DNA of 64,000 bases from Pseudoramibacter alactolyticus. Its GTDB lineage: Bacteria > Bacillota > Clostridia > Eubacteriales > Eubacteriaceae. The position numbers were made by a program, and so were the translations under genes. The number at the start of each line of letters is the position of its first letter. Positions within the stretch are counted from its first letter, which is position 1. The notes under the pieces were generated by a model. The model was not told the origin of the DNA. It made no database searches and saw only the letters and a list, made by a program, of their open reading frames with translations. The stretch is taken from the NCBI RefSeq assembly GCF_050908235.1, contig NZ_CP194340.1; one strand, 5' to 3'. Shown in pieces: positions 25,608 through 34,389 of the stretch.

Positions 25608-26660
25608 TTACACCTGTCCCCAGGGATAAATCATGATCTTGTTAAAGAAATAGTGCCCCCCGTCGATCTTTTCAAAAATCCCTGGCACCTCTTCCAGAGA
25701 GAGCCGATGGCTGATGATATCCTTTGCCGTCATCCCCCGGGTGTACATCTTGAGCGACTCGGTCCAGTCTTCGCCCGGATAGGGATCGGTGAAGGAATTC
25801 CAGGAGCCGGCCAACTCGATCTGGCCGCGCATCAGCGTATCCACTTCCTTTTCTGAAAGATCAAGACCTTTATGGGAAATCCCGAGGAACACCACGCGCC
25901 CCATTTTGCTCGCCATCATAATGGCCTGCTTCTGGGCCGCCGGCGCCCCGGAAAAATCCACCACCACATTGGCGCCTTCGCCGTCAGTGGCTGTTTTGAC
26001 GGCCGCTACCGGATCGGTACTCAACGAATTGACGACCACATCCGCACCAACTTTTTTGGCAATATCCAGTTTTTGATCCCAGACATCAACAGCGATAACC
26101 TGCTTTGCGCCCTTCATGTGCGCGATCTGCACAGCAAACAAACCGATGGGCCCGGCCCCTACTACAGCTACCGTGTCCCCCGCCTTGAAATGGCCGCGGT
26201 TGATCAGCCCGTGCCAGGCGTTGGCACAAGGGTCAAGGGTCGCCGCGTCTTCGTAGGAAACGCCGTCCGGCACCTTGAGCAAGTTCGTCTGCTTAACGCT
26301 GACGTATTGCGCATAGGCGCCGTCCCGTCTTGAACCGTAATAATCGTAGTCTTCACACAAAGAATAGACGCCCTTCTGACACCATTCGCAATGCCCGCAG
26401 GGAACCAGCGGCGGCACCACGACACGCTCGCCGGCCTCAAAACCTTTAACGTCTTCCCCGACTGCTTCAATTTCCCCGGCAAATTCATGCCCGCAGATAA
26501 TCGGGGACACATGGGCGCCATAGGTTAAAATCCGGGGAATATCCGAGCCGCACACCCCGCAGGCATGCACTTTAACCATGGCCTCATCCGCCTGCATCTC
26601 CGGCTTCGGCACCTCTTCCACCCGCAAATCCTTCGGTTTGTACATCCGCACTGCTTTCAT
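25608..26660 (-). CDS. Zinc-dependent polyol dehydrogenase (MDR family)
   Basis: 350-residue medium-chain dehydrogenase resembling galactitol-1-phosphate 5-dehydrogenase and sorbitol dehydrogenase. The catalytic zinc region is CGVCGSD with GHEFAGE, the structural zinc cysteines are in CGHCEWCQKGVYSLC, and the NAD site is VVGAGPIGLFAVQIA. It would oxidise a polyol or polyol phosphate to the ketose. The start at 26660 was chosen because AAGGAGGA lies just upstream. First gene of the operon. Confidence 0.88.
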   Translation of the reverse strand: MKAVRMYKPKDLRVEEVPKPEMQADEAMVKVHACGVCGSDIPRILTYGAHVSPIICGHEFAGEIEAVGEDVKGFEAGERVVVPPLVPCGHCEWCQKGVYSLCEDYDYYGSRRDGAYAQYVSVKQTNLLKVPDGVSYEDAATLDPCANAWHGLINRGHFKAGDTVAVVGAGPIGLFAVQIAHMKGAKQVIAVDVWDQKLDIAKKVGADVVVNSLSTDPVAAVKTATDGEGANVVVDFSGAPAAQKQAIMMASKMGRVVFLGISHKGLDLSEKEVDTLMRGQIELAGSWNSFTDPYPGEDWTESLKMYTRGMTAKDIISHRLSLEEVPGIFEKIDGGHYFFNKIMIYPWGQV

Positions 26661-26727
26661 TTTGGTCCTCCTTGAATTCATGCGTTAATCATTTACGATT
26701 ATATAAACCGTTCCGTAACTTATTTTC

Positions 26728-26756
26728 ATTATAGAGGCTCGTATTTACTTTGTCAA
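26728..26756 (-). promoter_or_regulatory. Perfect-consensus sigma-A promoter for the polyol operon
   Basis: TTGACA, 17 bp, TATAAT on the minus strand, 68 bp before the dehydrogenase start. Such a strong promoter implies control by a repressor, for which the divergent RpiR protein is the candidate. Confidence 0.85.
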
Positions 26757-26774
26757 TTATTTTACCGTTAATTT

Positions 26775-26788
26775 TTTACGTTCGTAAA
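26775..26788. promoter_or_regulatory. Candidate RpiR operator
   Basis: TTTACGTTCGTAAA, a palindrome with perfect 6-bp arms, between the divergent promoters. Related half sites (TTTACG, TTCCGTAAC) occur at about 26690-26720. Confidence 0.5.
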
Positions 26789-26813
26789 TATTTTCCTAAG
26801 CTTTGCGATTTTA

Positions 26814-26822
26814 TGCTATACT
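26814..26822 (+). promoter_or_regulatory. Predicted extended -10 promoter for the RpiR regulator
   Basis: TGCTATACT, 21 bp before the start codon; the palindrome lies about 25 bp upstream of it. Confidence 0.5.
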
Positions 26823-26843
26823 CGATTTGGAGGTATTTTTCAA

Positions 26844-27689
26844 ATGAACACCATTCTGACAACCATTCGAACCAAATACAACACCTTGTCCAAAACGCAA
26901 AAGGTGATCGCCGATTTTATTCTGCAGAATGCATCGCGCATCCCCCTGCTGTCCATTACCGAGGTGGCTCGGGCCTGCAATACCAGCGAAACGACGGTTA
27001 TGCGCTTTCTCAAAAAACTGGACTACAATTCCTATCAGGTCTTTAGGGTAAATATCGCCCAGGAAACCACAGATGATCCCAGCACATCCATCAATGACGA
27101 GCTCAGCCGGCACGACAACCTCGAAACCATCAAGCACAAAATCATCAGCCATACCCTCACCGCCATTCACGATATCGATGTGCTGCTGCCGGAAAAAATC
27201 CTGACCCAGGCGATCGACGCCATCCGCGCTGCTAACCGGCTGCTCATTTACGGTGTCGGTGCATCCGGCGCCATCGCTTTGGATGCCTATCATAAATTCG
27301 GCGGCATCGGCCTGGACGTGTGCACCTATCCGGATCCCCATTTGATGAACATCACCTGCTCCCACGCCGTGCCGGACGATTTAATGCTGGCCATTTCCCA
27401 TACCGGCGAAAGCAACGAGGTGCTCCATGCGGTGCGCATCGCCAAAGAGCGCGGCGTCACCGTCATTGGCCTCACCAGCTTTGCCAATTCCACCTTGGCC
27501 AAGCTTTCCGACTTATACCTGCTCAGCTCCACCAATGACAAGAAGTATCACTCCGAGGCCATGGCCTCCCGCATCGTTCAGCTCACCATTGTCGATATTC
27601 TCTACACCGCCACCTTCATGCAGGATCCGACCCATTATTATCAGGCACTGAACGCGTCGCGCATCGCCGTTTCCCACAATAAAACCTGA
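26844..27689 (+). CDS. RpiR-family transcriptional regulator
   Basis: 281-residue regulator with an N-terminal RpiR helix-turn-helix (residues about 1-77; TEVARACNTSETTVMRFLKKL). The C-terminal SIS domain (about 105-240) contains GVGASGAIALDAYHKFG and AISHTGESNEV, which bind sugar phosphates. It is divergent from the polyol dehydrogenase-kinase-deoC operon and almost certainly controls it. TTGGAGG precedes the ATG. Confidence 0.9.
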   Translation: MNTILTTIRTKYNTLSKTQKVIADFILQNASRIPLLSITEVARACNTSETTVMRFLKKLDYNSYQVFRVNIAQETTDDPSTSINDELSRHDNLETIKHKIISHTLTAIHDIDVLLPEKILTQAIDAIRAANRLLIYGVGASGAIALDAYHKFGGIGLDVCTYPDPHLMNITCSHAVPDDLMLAISHTGESNEVLHAVRIAKERGVTVIGLTSFANSTLAKLSDLYLLSSTNDKKYHSEAMASRIVQLTIVDILYTATFMQDPTHYYQALNASRIAVSHNKT

Positions 27690-27790
27690 GTCCCGCGGCA
27701 CGTTTTTTGTCCTGGCATTTTAAATTTCCATGCCAATTTTAAGGCCATGCGTTATACTGAAATCGCACTAAAAAGAAGTGAGGAAAACCC

Positions 27791-29152
27791 ATGAGCCCCA
27801 TGCACTTAGACCTGACGCTCAAAGCGGGCCAGCAACTCGCCATGACGCCGCAAATGCAGACCGCCATCCGACTGCTTCAGATGAACAGCCTGGAGATCAA
27901 AGACTATCTGTCCCAAACCATGCTCGAAAATCCCATGCTGGTTTTTCAGGGCGAGACGGACACCTCCGAACCAGACGACGCGATCAACTGGCCGGATTAT
28001 TTCGACCAGATGGATGCCGCGCCGACGGTCCGGGAGGAAACCCGCCCGTCCGAGGAGCGTTACCGTCCCGAAGCCTGGCGCAAACCGGTCGCCACGCTGG
28101 AAGAATATCTGCTGCTGCAGCTCCATACCAAAGGCGATATCGACACGGCCATCGGCGAATACATCATCGGCTGTATCGACGCCGACGGTTATCTTTCAAT
28201 GGATTCAGACGCCGCCCGGCAGCTTGGCGTCTCCCCGGCGGCCGTCGCTGCCGCCCTCGCCGCGATCCAAACCTTTGATCCCGCCGGCGTTGGCGCCCGT
28301 AACATCGGCGAGTGTCTTTCCATCCAGCTTAAGCAGCTGGGGCTGTGGACACCGGAGGGCCAGATGCTCTTAGATGAACACCTTTTGGATGTGGCCAACA
28401 ACCAATTTAAAAAAGTGGCCGCCGCCACCGGCATTCCTGCCGACGAAATCACCCGGTTCAAAATGCTTCTGACCGAGCTCAATCCCCGGCCCGGCGCCGT
28501 CTTTGATACCGAAGAACCGGTAGATTACATCATCCCCGACGGCAGCATTCAATGGGTCGACGGAGAACTGATCATCCACATCAATGAGATCAGCGCCCCG
28601 CGCCTGACCCTGAGCCGTTTCTACCGCCGCATGCTGGATCACCCCGACACCCCGGAGACCAAGGCCTATCTCGAAGACTGCCTGAACAAAGCGCGTTTTA
28701 TTATCCAGTGCATCGATATGCGCCGGGAGACCATCCGCAAAATTCTCACCGGCATCGCCACCTATCAGGCCGATTATTTCTTCAGCCGCTGCCGCTGCCC
28801 CAAACCCATGACCCAAAGCCAGATTGCCGAGATGGCCGGCGTGCACGCGTCCACTGTCAGCCGGGCCATCCGCGGCAAATATGTCCGCACGCCCCGCGGC
28901 ACCGCGAGTCTCAAATCCTTCTTTAAACGCGGTTACGAAAGCGACCTCGGTCAGCTTTCCGTCGACGGGGTCAAGGCCCAGCTGTCGGCCTGGATCCAAG
29001 CCGAAGATCCCGCCCATCCGCTGAGCGATCAGGACCTGACCGACCGCCTCAACGAACACGGCTGCGCCATCGCCCGGCGCACTGTCGCTAAATATCGCGA
29101 GTCGCTGGGGCTGCCGGTTGCCGCCAGGCGAAGACGGCCGTCCAAGCATTAA
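27791..29152 (+). CDS. rpoN: RNA polymerase sigma-54 factor
   Basis: 453-residue sigma-54. The Gln-rich activator-contact region I (QQLAMTPQMQTAIRLLQMN) is at the N terminus, the core-binding region lies in the middle, a helix-turn-helix is near 330-360, and the RpoN box ARRTVAKYRE lies close to the C terminus. It needs an enhancer-binding activator; none is in the window, and no clear -24/-12 promoter was found here. AGTGAGGAAA precedes the ATG. Confidence 0.95.
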   Translation: MSPMHLDLTLKAGQQLAMTPQMQTAIRLLQMNSLEIKDYLSQTMLENPMLVFQGETDTSEPDDAINWPDYFDQMDAAPTVREETRPSEERYRPEAWRKPVATLEEYLLLQLHTKGDIDTAIGEYIIGCIDADGYLSMDSDAARQLGVSPAAVAAALAAIQTFDPAGVGARNIGECLSIQLKQLGLWTPEGQMLLDEHLLDVANNQFKKVAAATGIPADEITRFKMLLTELNPRPGAVFDTEEPVDYIIPDGSIQWVDGELIIHINEISAPRLTLSRFYRRMLDHPDTPETKAYLEDCLNKARFIIQCIDMRRETIRKILTGIATYQADYFFSRCRCPKPMTQSQIAEMAGVHASTVSRAIRGKYVRTPRGTASLKSFFKRGYESDLGQLSVDGVKAQLSAWIQAEDPAHPLSDQDLTDRLNEHGCAIARRTVAKYRESLGLPVAARRRRPSKH

Positions 29153-29197
29153 AAAAAGAGCAATGGCGACGTTGATCGTCGCCATTGCTCTTTTTTG
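29151..29197. terminator. Bidirectional intrinsic terminator
   Basis: Long arms (AAAGAGCAATGGCGACG and its complement) around TTGAT, with A-run and T-run, between the converging rpoN and galU. Confidence 0.9.
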
Positions 29198-29207
29198 ATG
29201 GCCGGCT

Positions 29208-30080
29208 TTATAGATCCAGATTCTTCAGATAGGCCATGAAGCGTTCGCCGACCCCGGGCGTCCGCAGCCCGTATTCCACCGTCGCTTCAAGAAAGCCCAG
29301 CTTGTCGCCGACGTCGTAGCGGCGGCCGGCAAAATCATAGGCCACCATTTCCTGGCGGCGGGCCAGCTTTTTCAGGCCGTCGGTCAGCTGGATTTCACCG
29401 CCGGCGCCTCGCCCGGTGTGCTCGAGGATTTCAAAAATCTCCGGCGTGATGATATAGCGCCCGAGGATTGCCAGATTGCTCGGGGCTTCGTCAATCGCCG
29501 GCTTCTCCACCAGGTCCCGCACCTTGTAAACATAATCGGTCATCGCCTCGCCGGAGACAATCCCGTATTTATCCACCTGATCGTCCGGCACCGTCTGCAC
29601 ACCGATCACCGAGGCCTGATATTTGTCGTAAACATCAACCATCTGCTTGAGGGCCGGTTTTTCGGCATTGTACACAATGTCGTCGCCCAGCACCACGGCA
29701 AAGGGCTCGTCGCCGACAAATTCCCGGGCGCAGAGCACCGCGTGGCCCAGGCCCTTGGCTTCGCCCTGGCGAATGGTGTAGATATTCGCCATCTCGGTAA
29801 TGTCCTCCACCATCTTGAGTTCGGCGTCCTTGCCCTTCATCCGCAGATTAAATTCCAGCTCCGGCACATGGTCGAAGTGGTTGATGATGATGTCCTTGTT
29901 GCGCCCGGTGATAATGAGGATATCGGTGATGCCCGAGGCCACAATTTCCTCGACGATGTATTGAATCGTCGGCTTGTCCACAATGGGCAGAATTTCCTTG
30001 GGGACGGACTTGGTCACCGGCAGAAAGCGCGTGCCGAGGCCCGCCGCCGGAATAACCGCTTTTCTGACTTTCTTTGTCAT
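29208..30080 (-). CDS. galU: UTP-glucose-1-phosphate uridylyltransferase
   Basis: 290-residue enzyme that makes UDP-glucose from UTP and glucose-1-phosphate. The nucleotidyltransferase motif GLGTRFLPVTKSVPKEILPI is at about residues 14-33, with VVLGDDIVY and the EKPA segment further on. It supplies UDP-glucose for glycans and glycolipids. The upstream gene is a UDP-glucose dehydrogenase-like protein in the same direction. An extended -10 (TGATAAAAT) in the 81-bp gap suggests that galU also has its own promoter. Confidence 0.95.
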   Translation of the reverse strand: MTKKVRKAVIPAAGLGTRFLPVTKSVPKEILPIVDKPTIQYIVEEIVASGITDILIITGRNKDIIINHFDHVPELEFNLRMKGKDAELKMVEDITEMANIYTIRQGEAKGLGHAVLCAREFVGDEPFAVVLGDDIVYNAEKPALKQMVDVYDKYQASVIGVQTVPDDQVDKYGIVSGEAMTDYVYKVRDLVEKPAIDEAPSNLAILGRYIITPEIFEILEHTGRGAGGEIQLTDGLKKLARRQEMVAYDFAGRRYDVGDKLGFLEATVEYGLRTPGVGERFMAYLKNLDL

Positions 30081-30161
30081 CGCTTGCTCCTTTGTCGTCG
30101 ATCCGCGTCGGATCTTTTTCCGTTATGCGTCTGATTTTATCACGCCGGTTTCAAACTTTGC

Positions 30162-31586
30162 TTAAACCTTGGCCGGCGCCGTTTCGAGCAGCGCGCGATA
30201 GGTCAAGCCGAGTCGCAGGGCCTTAGCCCGATCGAAGGCCGCCGCCCCGTCGAGAATCAGCGTGCCGCGCATCCGCCGCTTTAACCCCGGGGTGAGCACC
30301 CGGCCCATGCCCGGCCATTTGCCCAGGGTGATGAGCACATCGGCGCCGCGGGTGGCCTGAGCCGCCGACGTGCAATAGACAAAAGCGTCCCGCACCCGGT
30401 GCAGCCGCCACTTGGCCTGATCCGCCCCCCAGGGCAGATAAAGCCGAAAGGGTTTCGGGCGGCCCGCCGCCGGCGGATGGTCTTCAAAATCGGCCGCGAG
30501 ATTCCCCAGCACTTCGACCCCCGGGGTTTCCCGCAAATCGTCTGTTCCCGGTGAGGGCGCAAGCCCCAGCACCGCCACCACAGCGTCTTCCGGCAGATGC
30601 GCCAGCTGATCCTTCAGCCACTGCGCGCAGCGTTTGGCGTGAGCCGCGCTGCCGGCGGTGACCGCCGCGGTTAATGTCGGCGTCAAACCGTTTTGCTTGA
30701 ATAATGCGGTTAGCGCTGCCGTCTCCGCGGGCAGGCGTCTTCCGCCGATGCCGATGCCGTCGCAGCGTGCCGCAATGCGGCTGCGCCGCCGGGGCTCCGC
30801 CGATGCCAAAATGGCCGTCAATGCACGGCTGTCCGCCTGCATCGTCTCTGCCAGCGCGTTCACCGCCTGCCCATAGGCCTGGCGCAGGGCCACCAGGCCG
30901 CTGTCGGCAAGGGCCGCAAGCTCCGCCGTCGCCCAGGTGCACAGTTTTCGCCGCTTGCCGGCGGGATCCAGCGCATCCAGCACCTTGGCCAAGCCGGCCG
31001 GCAATTCGGCTGCAGCATCGGCCCGACCCACCAAAAGCGGATCCTGCCGGCGCATGGCCGCCACCATCTGCCCGTCATTAAAGAGCTCCGGCATCGCGGC
31101 GACATCCACGTTCGGCACCGGATCATCGCGCTCGGACAGTGCCGTATCGGCAGCCTGCTGCAGCTTTGCTGCCGTTCCCGGCGGCAGCGCCGATTTGATC
31201 ACCAGCACCCGGTCCCCTGTTGCCTGAACGGCCGCCTGGCGCACGGCCGAGGTTACAAACCGCGGGGACGGCAGCCCGTCTTCCCCCGCCGGCGTCATAC
31301 AGCTGATCCCGATCACCGGGCATTCGCGGATCACCCGCCGGGGCTGCTCGCAAAAGCGCAGCCGGCCGGCTGCAGTCATCGCCTGCACCAGTGCGGCCAG
31401 TTCCGGCTCCACGCCGGGCAGGTGCATCTCCTCCAGAATCCCGGCGGCCACTTCTTCATCCATATCCGTCGCGAGCACGTTCAGGCCGGCTTCAGCCAGC
31501 ACGGCCGCCCAGGACAGGCCGGTTACCGTCAAGCCGATCACGCCCACGTCGGACACCGGCGCTTCCTTTTGTTTCCATTTCATCAT
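30162..31586 (-). CDS. UDP-glucose dehydrogenase-like protein lacking catalytic residues
   Basis: 474-residue protein with the layout of the UDP-glucose/GDP-mannose dehydrogenase family: N-terminal Rossmann domain, central helix and C-terminal nucleotide-sugar domain. The key residues are changed. The dinucleotide loop reads GLTVTG, the Lys/Asn of the AEL-x-K-xxx-N helix are Ala225 and Ser229, and the active-site GG-x-C-x-PKD is GGRRLPAE (281-288), so the catalytic Cys is Arg. The NAD-dependent double oxidation should be impossible. The frame is intact, very GC-rich and has GGGAG before the start, so it looks maintained rather than decayed. A binding or regulatory role next to galU is an inference. 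Confidence 0.75.
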   Translation of the reverse strand: MMKWKQKEAPVSDVGVIGLTVTGLSWAAVLAEAGLNVLATDMDEEVAAGILEEMHLPGVEPELAALVQAMTAAGRLRFCEQPRRVIRECPVIGISCMTPAGEDGLPSPRFVTSAVRQAAVQATGDRVLVIKSALPPGTAAKLQQAADTALSERDDPVPNVDVAAMPELFNDGQMVAAMRRQDPLLVGRADAAAELPAGLAKVLDALDPAGKRRKLCTWATAELAALADSGLVALRQAYGQAVNALAETMQADSRALTAILASAEPRRRSRIAARCDGIGIGGRRLPAETAALTALFKQNGLTPTLTAAVTAGSAAHAKRCAQWLKDQLAHLPEDAVVAVLGLAPSPGTDDLRETPGVEVLGNLAADFEDHPPAAGRPKPFRLYLPWGADQAKWRLHRVRDAFVYCTSAAQATRGADVLITLGKWPGMGRVLTPGLKRRMRGTLILDGAAAFDRAKALRLGLTYRALLETAPAKV

Positions 31587-31684
31587 GGTTTTCTCCCAAT
31601 TCTTTGTGTCGTCATGCTCTGATTATAGCACAGGACCGCGGGATGTCGGCAAATAATTGCCTGCCCACTCCGCCGCGGGCGCAC

Positions 31685-31714
31685 AAAAAAATCCCCTCTG
31701 CCGCTGCAGAGGGG
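31685..31714 (-). terminator. Intrinsic terminator of rpiB
   Basis: On the minus strand CCCCTCTGC pairs with GCAGAGGGG around a 4-nt loop, followed by seven T. Confidence 0.88.
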
Positions 31715-31734
31715 AGCCTGATAGCCGAAGGCTG

Positions 31735-32184
31735 CTAACAGGTATATTTTTCTTCAATCGCCGTGATCTTATCGAGCCGCTTCTGATGGCGCCCGCCTTC
31801 AAAAGCCGTGGTCAGCCAGGTATCCACGATATCCAACGCCAGGGTATCGCCGACAATGCGCCCGCCCAGCACCAGCATATTAGAGTTGTTGTGCTGTCTG
31901 GACAGCCGGGCCATGGTGCTGTCGGTGCACAGCGTACCCCGGATCCCCGGCACCTTGTTCACAGAGATGCAAATACCCAGACCGGTGCCGCAGATGGCAA
32001 TGCCCCGTTCTGCCCCGCCGGCAGCCACCGTTTCCGCCACCGCGAGGCCGTAATCCGGATAGTCCACCGATTGTTCATCCGCACATCCCACGTCGATCAC
32101 CTCGTGGCCCCGGGCTTTCAAATGAGCCACCACCGCCGCCTTCAGGCGGAAGCCACCGTGATCAGAACCAATTGCTAATTTCAT
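31735..32184 (-). CDS. rpiB: Ribose-5-phosphate isomerase B
   Basis: 149-residue RpiB/LacAB-family isomerase interconverting ribose-5-phosphate and ribulose-5-phosphate. The start motif IGSDHGGF, the catalytic Cys65 in AICGTGLG and the SRQHNNSN phosphate-binding segment are present. The ATG at 32184 was chosen because GGAGGGAGA is directly upstream; the longer frame has no such signal. Single gene with its own terminator. Confidence 0.93.
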   Translation of the reverse strand: MKLAIGSDHGGFRLKAAVVAHLKARGHEVIDVGCADEQSVDYPDYGLAVAETVAAGGAERGIAICGTGLGICISVNKVPGIRGTLCTDSTMARLSRQHNNSNMLVLGGRIVGDTLALDIVDTWLTTAFEGGRHQKRLDKITAIEEKYTC

Positions 32185-32271
32185 TTTGTCATCTCCCTCC
32201 TGTTTCCGTGCTCCCATTATACCAAATTCCCCGATGCCCGGCCGGTTCCCGGCCTTTCTTTGTCATGATTT

Positions 32272-32805
32272 CTATCCCAGCGCGTCGCCGTTCAGCACGT
32301 GCAACGATTTTTCCACATAAATCTTGTGCGCGATGGCCACGACAATATTGCGCAGCAAAATTTTTTCCGGTGCTTCTTCCGCCTTGTGCGGCAATGGCGC
32401 AGTCCCCGGCAGCGCTTCAATGTCAAAAACCAAATTCAATTGATTTTTCAGGGAGCGGCACAGAAAAAGATAGGCCGTTTTCGTGTCGTAGGTTTCCTGT
32501 TGAATATCGATCAAACAGCTGATGTTCTCAATGGATAGAATGGTCTTCGCCACCGCGATGAAAATTAAATGGGCGATCTGATCCCGGTAATATTGTTTTT
32601 TAACGGGCTTGTCCACCAGGCCTTTTTTCACGTAGTTGCTGATCATCGAACCCGTCACTTCCCCTTGGCCGAGGGGCGCCAGATGGCCACTGATATAGCG
32701 GGCCACCTGTTTCAAATAAAGCCCGACGTCCGGAATTTCTTCATAGGTTGGCAATTCAAAAGTCTTTATTTCCTGAATGGTCGGGTGATTTTTCTCCCAA
32801 TGCAT
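32272..32805 (-). CDS. DUF1836-domain putative regulator
   Basis: 177-residue protein with the DUF1836 domain common in Firmicutes. Its hallmark is LPTYEEIPDVGLYLKQV followed by TGSMISNYVKKGLV-x-P-x-KKQY and a helix-rich stretch. The family looks like a winged-helix relative of MerR proteins but its role is unestablished. AAGGAGGA precedes the ATG at 32805. Confidence 0.78.
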   Translation of the reverse strand: MHWEKNHPTIQEIKTFELPTYEEIPDVGLYLKQVARYISGHLAPLGQGEVTGSMISNYVKKGLVDKPVKKQYYRDQIAHLIFIAVAKTILSIENISCLIDIQQETYDTKTAYLFLCRSLKNQLNLVFDIEALPGTAPLPHKAEEAPEKILLRNIVVAIAHKIYVEKSLHVLNGDALG

Positions 32806-33170
32806 CGTTGTCCTCCTTAATTCTACCGCCATTATAAAAATGGCCGGGCTGAAAGTCAATCACGGGTGCCGATGCGGCGGTACCGCCCCGATCGGGTCCT
32901 GCCCGATGCCCGCCGCCGGCCAAGGTGATGAACGCCACCTCACTAAAGCCGATCGCCGTGATTGCCTGCCTTGACTTCCTTCTGTTCTGCGCAAAAGTCT
33001 TCCCTTCGGTCGCAGCGCCGCAGAGACAGGCCTAAATACCAACACGGGCGATATACGTGCCGATACCTCGCTGGTGCGTATGGTTTTCTCTGCCATGGTA
33101 TCCCCTCATTTCTTCATGTGCTGCCGCTTACCGAAACCTCTTCGGCAGAATGTGTCGTACTTCTGCACAG
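32806..33170. other. 365-bp stretch without a supported gene
   Basis: Several short frames overlap here but none has family features, and their reading frames break repeatedly. A minus-strand ATG at 33096 has GAGGGG upstream but its product becomes low-complexity after about 20 codons. It may be a remnant of the insertion that brought the neighbouring unrecognised gene. Confidence 0.4.
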
Positions 33171-34061
33171 TCAGGGGTTGTCATGCAGGAAGATGCGCAC
33201 CGGGTAGCCCAGCTCTTCGGAGAACTTCCTCTCGTAAGCAGGGATGATCCTGTCCTGAATATAGAAATGCCAGCTTGTATCATCCCGCTCGTATATTTTA
33301 TTTCGCTCCTTGACGCTGCGCGACTCATCATCTAACCTCTCGTCTTCAAAGGTGAGCCACAGGACAAAGCACTCGGCCGGAGCCCGATCGTTGGTGGGGC
33401 CGTCGGGGTCGTGGCTTCCAAGATCGCAGTACAAAACTTCGTGGGATTTGCGGTCCTTATCCCAAACGCCATACTCCCCCTCATACCTCGTGAGCTCTCG
33501 GTAGGTGCGCTTGGCGAGGGCGGCGAGCTCTTGCCTGCCCGCCTCGTTATCTAAAGACCGGGAGCGCAGGGTGGCGATGTCCTTTAGAGACAGGCGCTCG
33601 ATGCGCAAATTGCTCCTCAGGTACAGGTAGGGCGAAGAAAGGTGTGAACGGCTTCGGAACCACTTCCAAATGGTGTCTGCCGCATCGCCCGTCTGCACGT
33701 CGTAGCCCGGGATGCCCTTCGCCGCAAGCTTCGCGTCAAGGCCCTCGATGTCGAGCGTCTGCTTCAAATAGAGCGACAGGGCCCGATCGTATTTCCTTTG
33801 GAGCTTGAGATAGCTCGCGTCCGGCCCGTCATCCTTCGAGCAAATGCCCCGCTCCTTTGCGAGCGCGAAGTCGTAGTCGTAGTCCATCTGGTGCTTCAGG
33901 TGCTTGAAATTATTGATCTCCCTGATCTGTTTGCCCGTAGGCTCAGGGCGCGTTGCCGTTCTCATAAAACCATTCCCGCCCTTCATAATGAAAAACCACG
34001 CAATGGCGCCGAACGTCAGCGCAATTAAAACGCACTTATGCCGTCTCCTCATATTATTCAT
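33171..34061 (-). CDS. Membrane-anchored protein of unknown function
   Basis: Not recognised. The 296-residue product has a basic N terminus, one membrane anchor or uncleaved signal (about residues 10-27), a charged helical middle (residues 45-200), and a C-terminal part with YEGEYGVWDKDRKSHEV and CFVLWLTFEDERL. That pattern suggests a small alpha/beta extracytoplasmic domain. GGGAGG precedes the ATG at 34061. Codon choice (many AGG, CTC, GAG) differs from the surrounding genes, and non-coding stretches flank it on both sides, so recent transfer is plausible. Confidence 0.6.
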   Translation of the reverse strand: MNNMRRRHKCVLIALTFGAIAWFFIMKGGNGFMRTATRPEPTGKQIREINNFKHLKHQMDYDYDFALAKERGICSKDDGPDASYLKLQRKYDRALSLYLKQTLDIEGLDAKLAAKGIPGYDVQTGDAADTIWKWFRSRSHLSSPYLYLRSNLRIERLSLKDIATLRSRSLDNEAGRQELAALAKRTYRELTRYEGEYGVWDKDRKSHEVLYCDLGSHDPDGPTNDRAPAECFVLWLTFEDERLDDESRSVKERNKIYERDDTSWHFYIQDRIIPAYERKFSEELGYPVRIFLHDNP

Positions 34062-34389
34062 AATTCGCCTCCCGTATGCGTGTGAAGCGCATCCCTGCAA
34101 AAAGAATCTGGAAAGGCGCGTCGCCCGTCGGCAATGACCAAAAAGCGGCAGTCGATTTTAATCATCGGGAACGCCGATCCCCCAGCACGCTGCAAATCCG
34201 AGCCACCCTGAAAACCGCCGCGGGATGCGTCAATTGATCTTTCGTTTTATTCTCTCACTTGTTCGGTCTTCGCCTTTCTGCACCGCAGCTGACAGCGCTT
34301 TTAAAACTATTTTATCTTTTATTATAGCAAAATCCTGCGTTGTTTTTTCATTTTTTCATGTTAGAATACTCATAAAAAAGGAGATTTTT
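34062..34389 (+). other. 328-bp leader region upstream of cblT
   Basis: No gene. A distant complementary pair (GCGCATCCC near 34086 and GGGATGCG near 34211) encloses about 120 bases with GGGAAC, CAAATCCG and CCGCCGCGG patches. This is faintly like a cobalamin riboswitch, but the conserved core cannot be traced. An AAAAGGAG ribosome binding site precedes cblT. Confidence 0.35.

Noticed and set aside
32860..33096. Minus-strand frame starting at 33096 with GAGGGG upstream
   Set aside because: Only the first ~20 residues look protein-like. The rest is low-complexity and competes with other frames; not supported as a gene.
34062..34389. Calling a cobalamin riboswitch before cblT
   Set aside because: Only weak patches match; the core consensus is absent by eye, so it is listed as a question and not as a feature.
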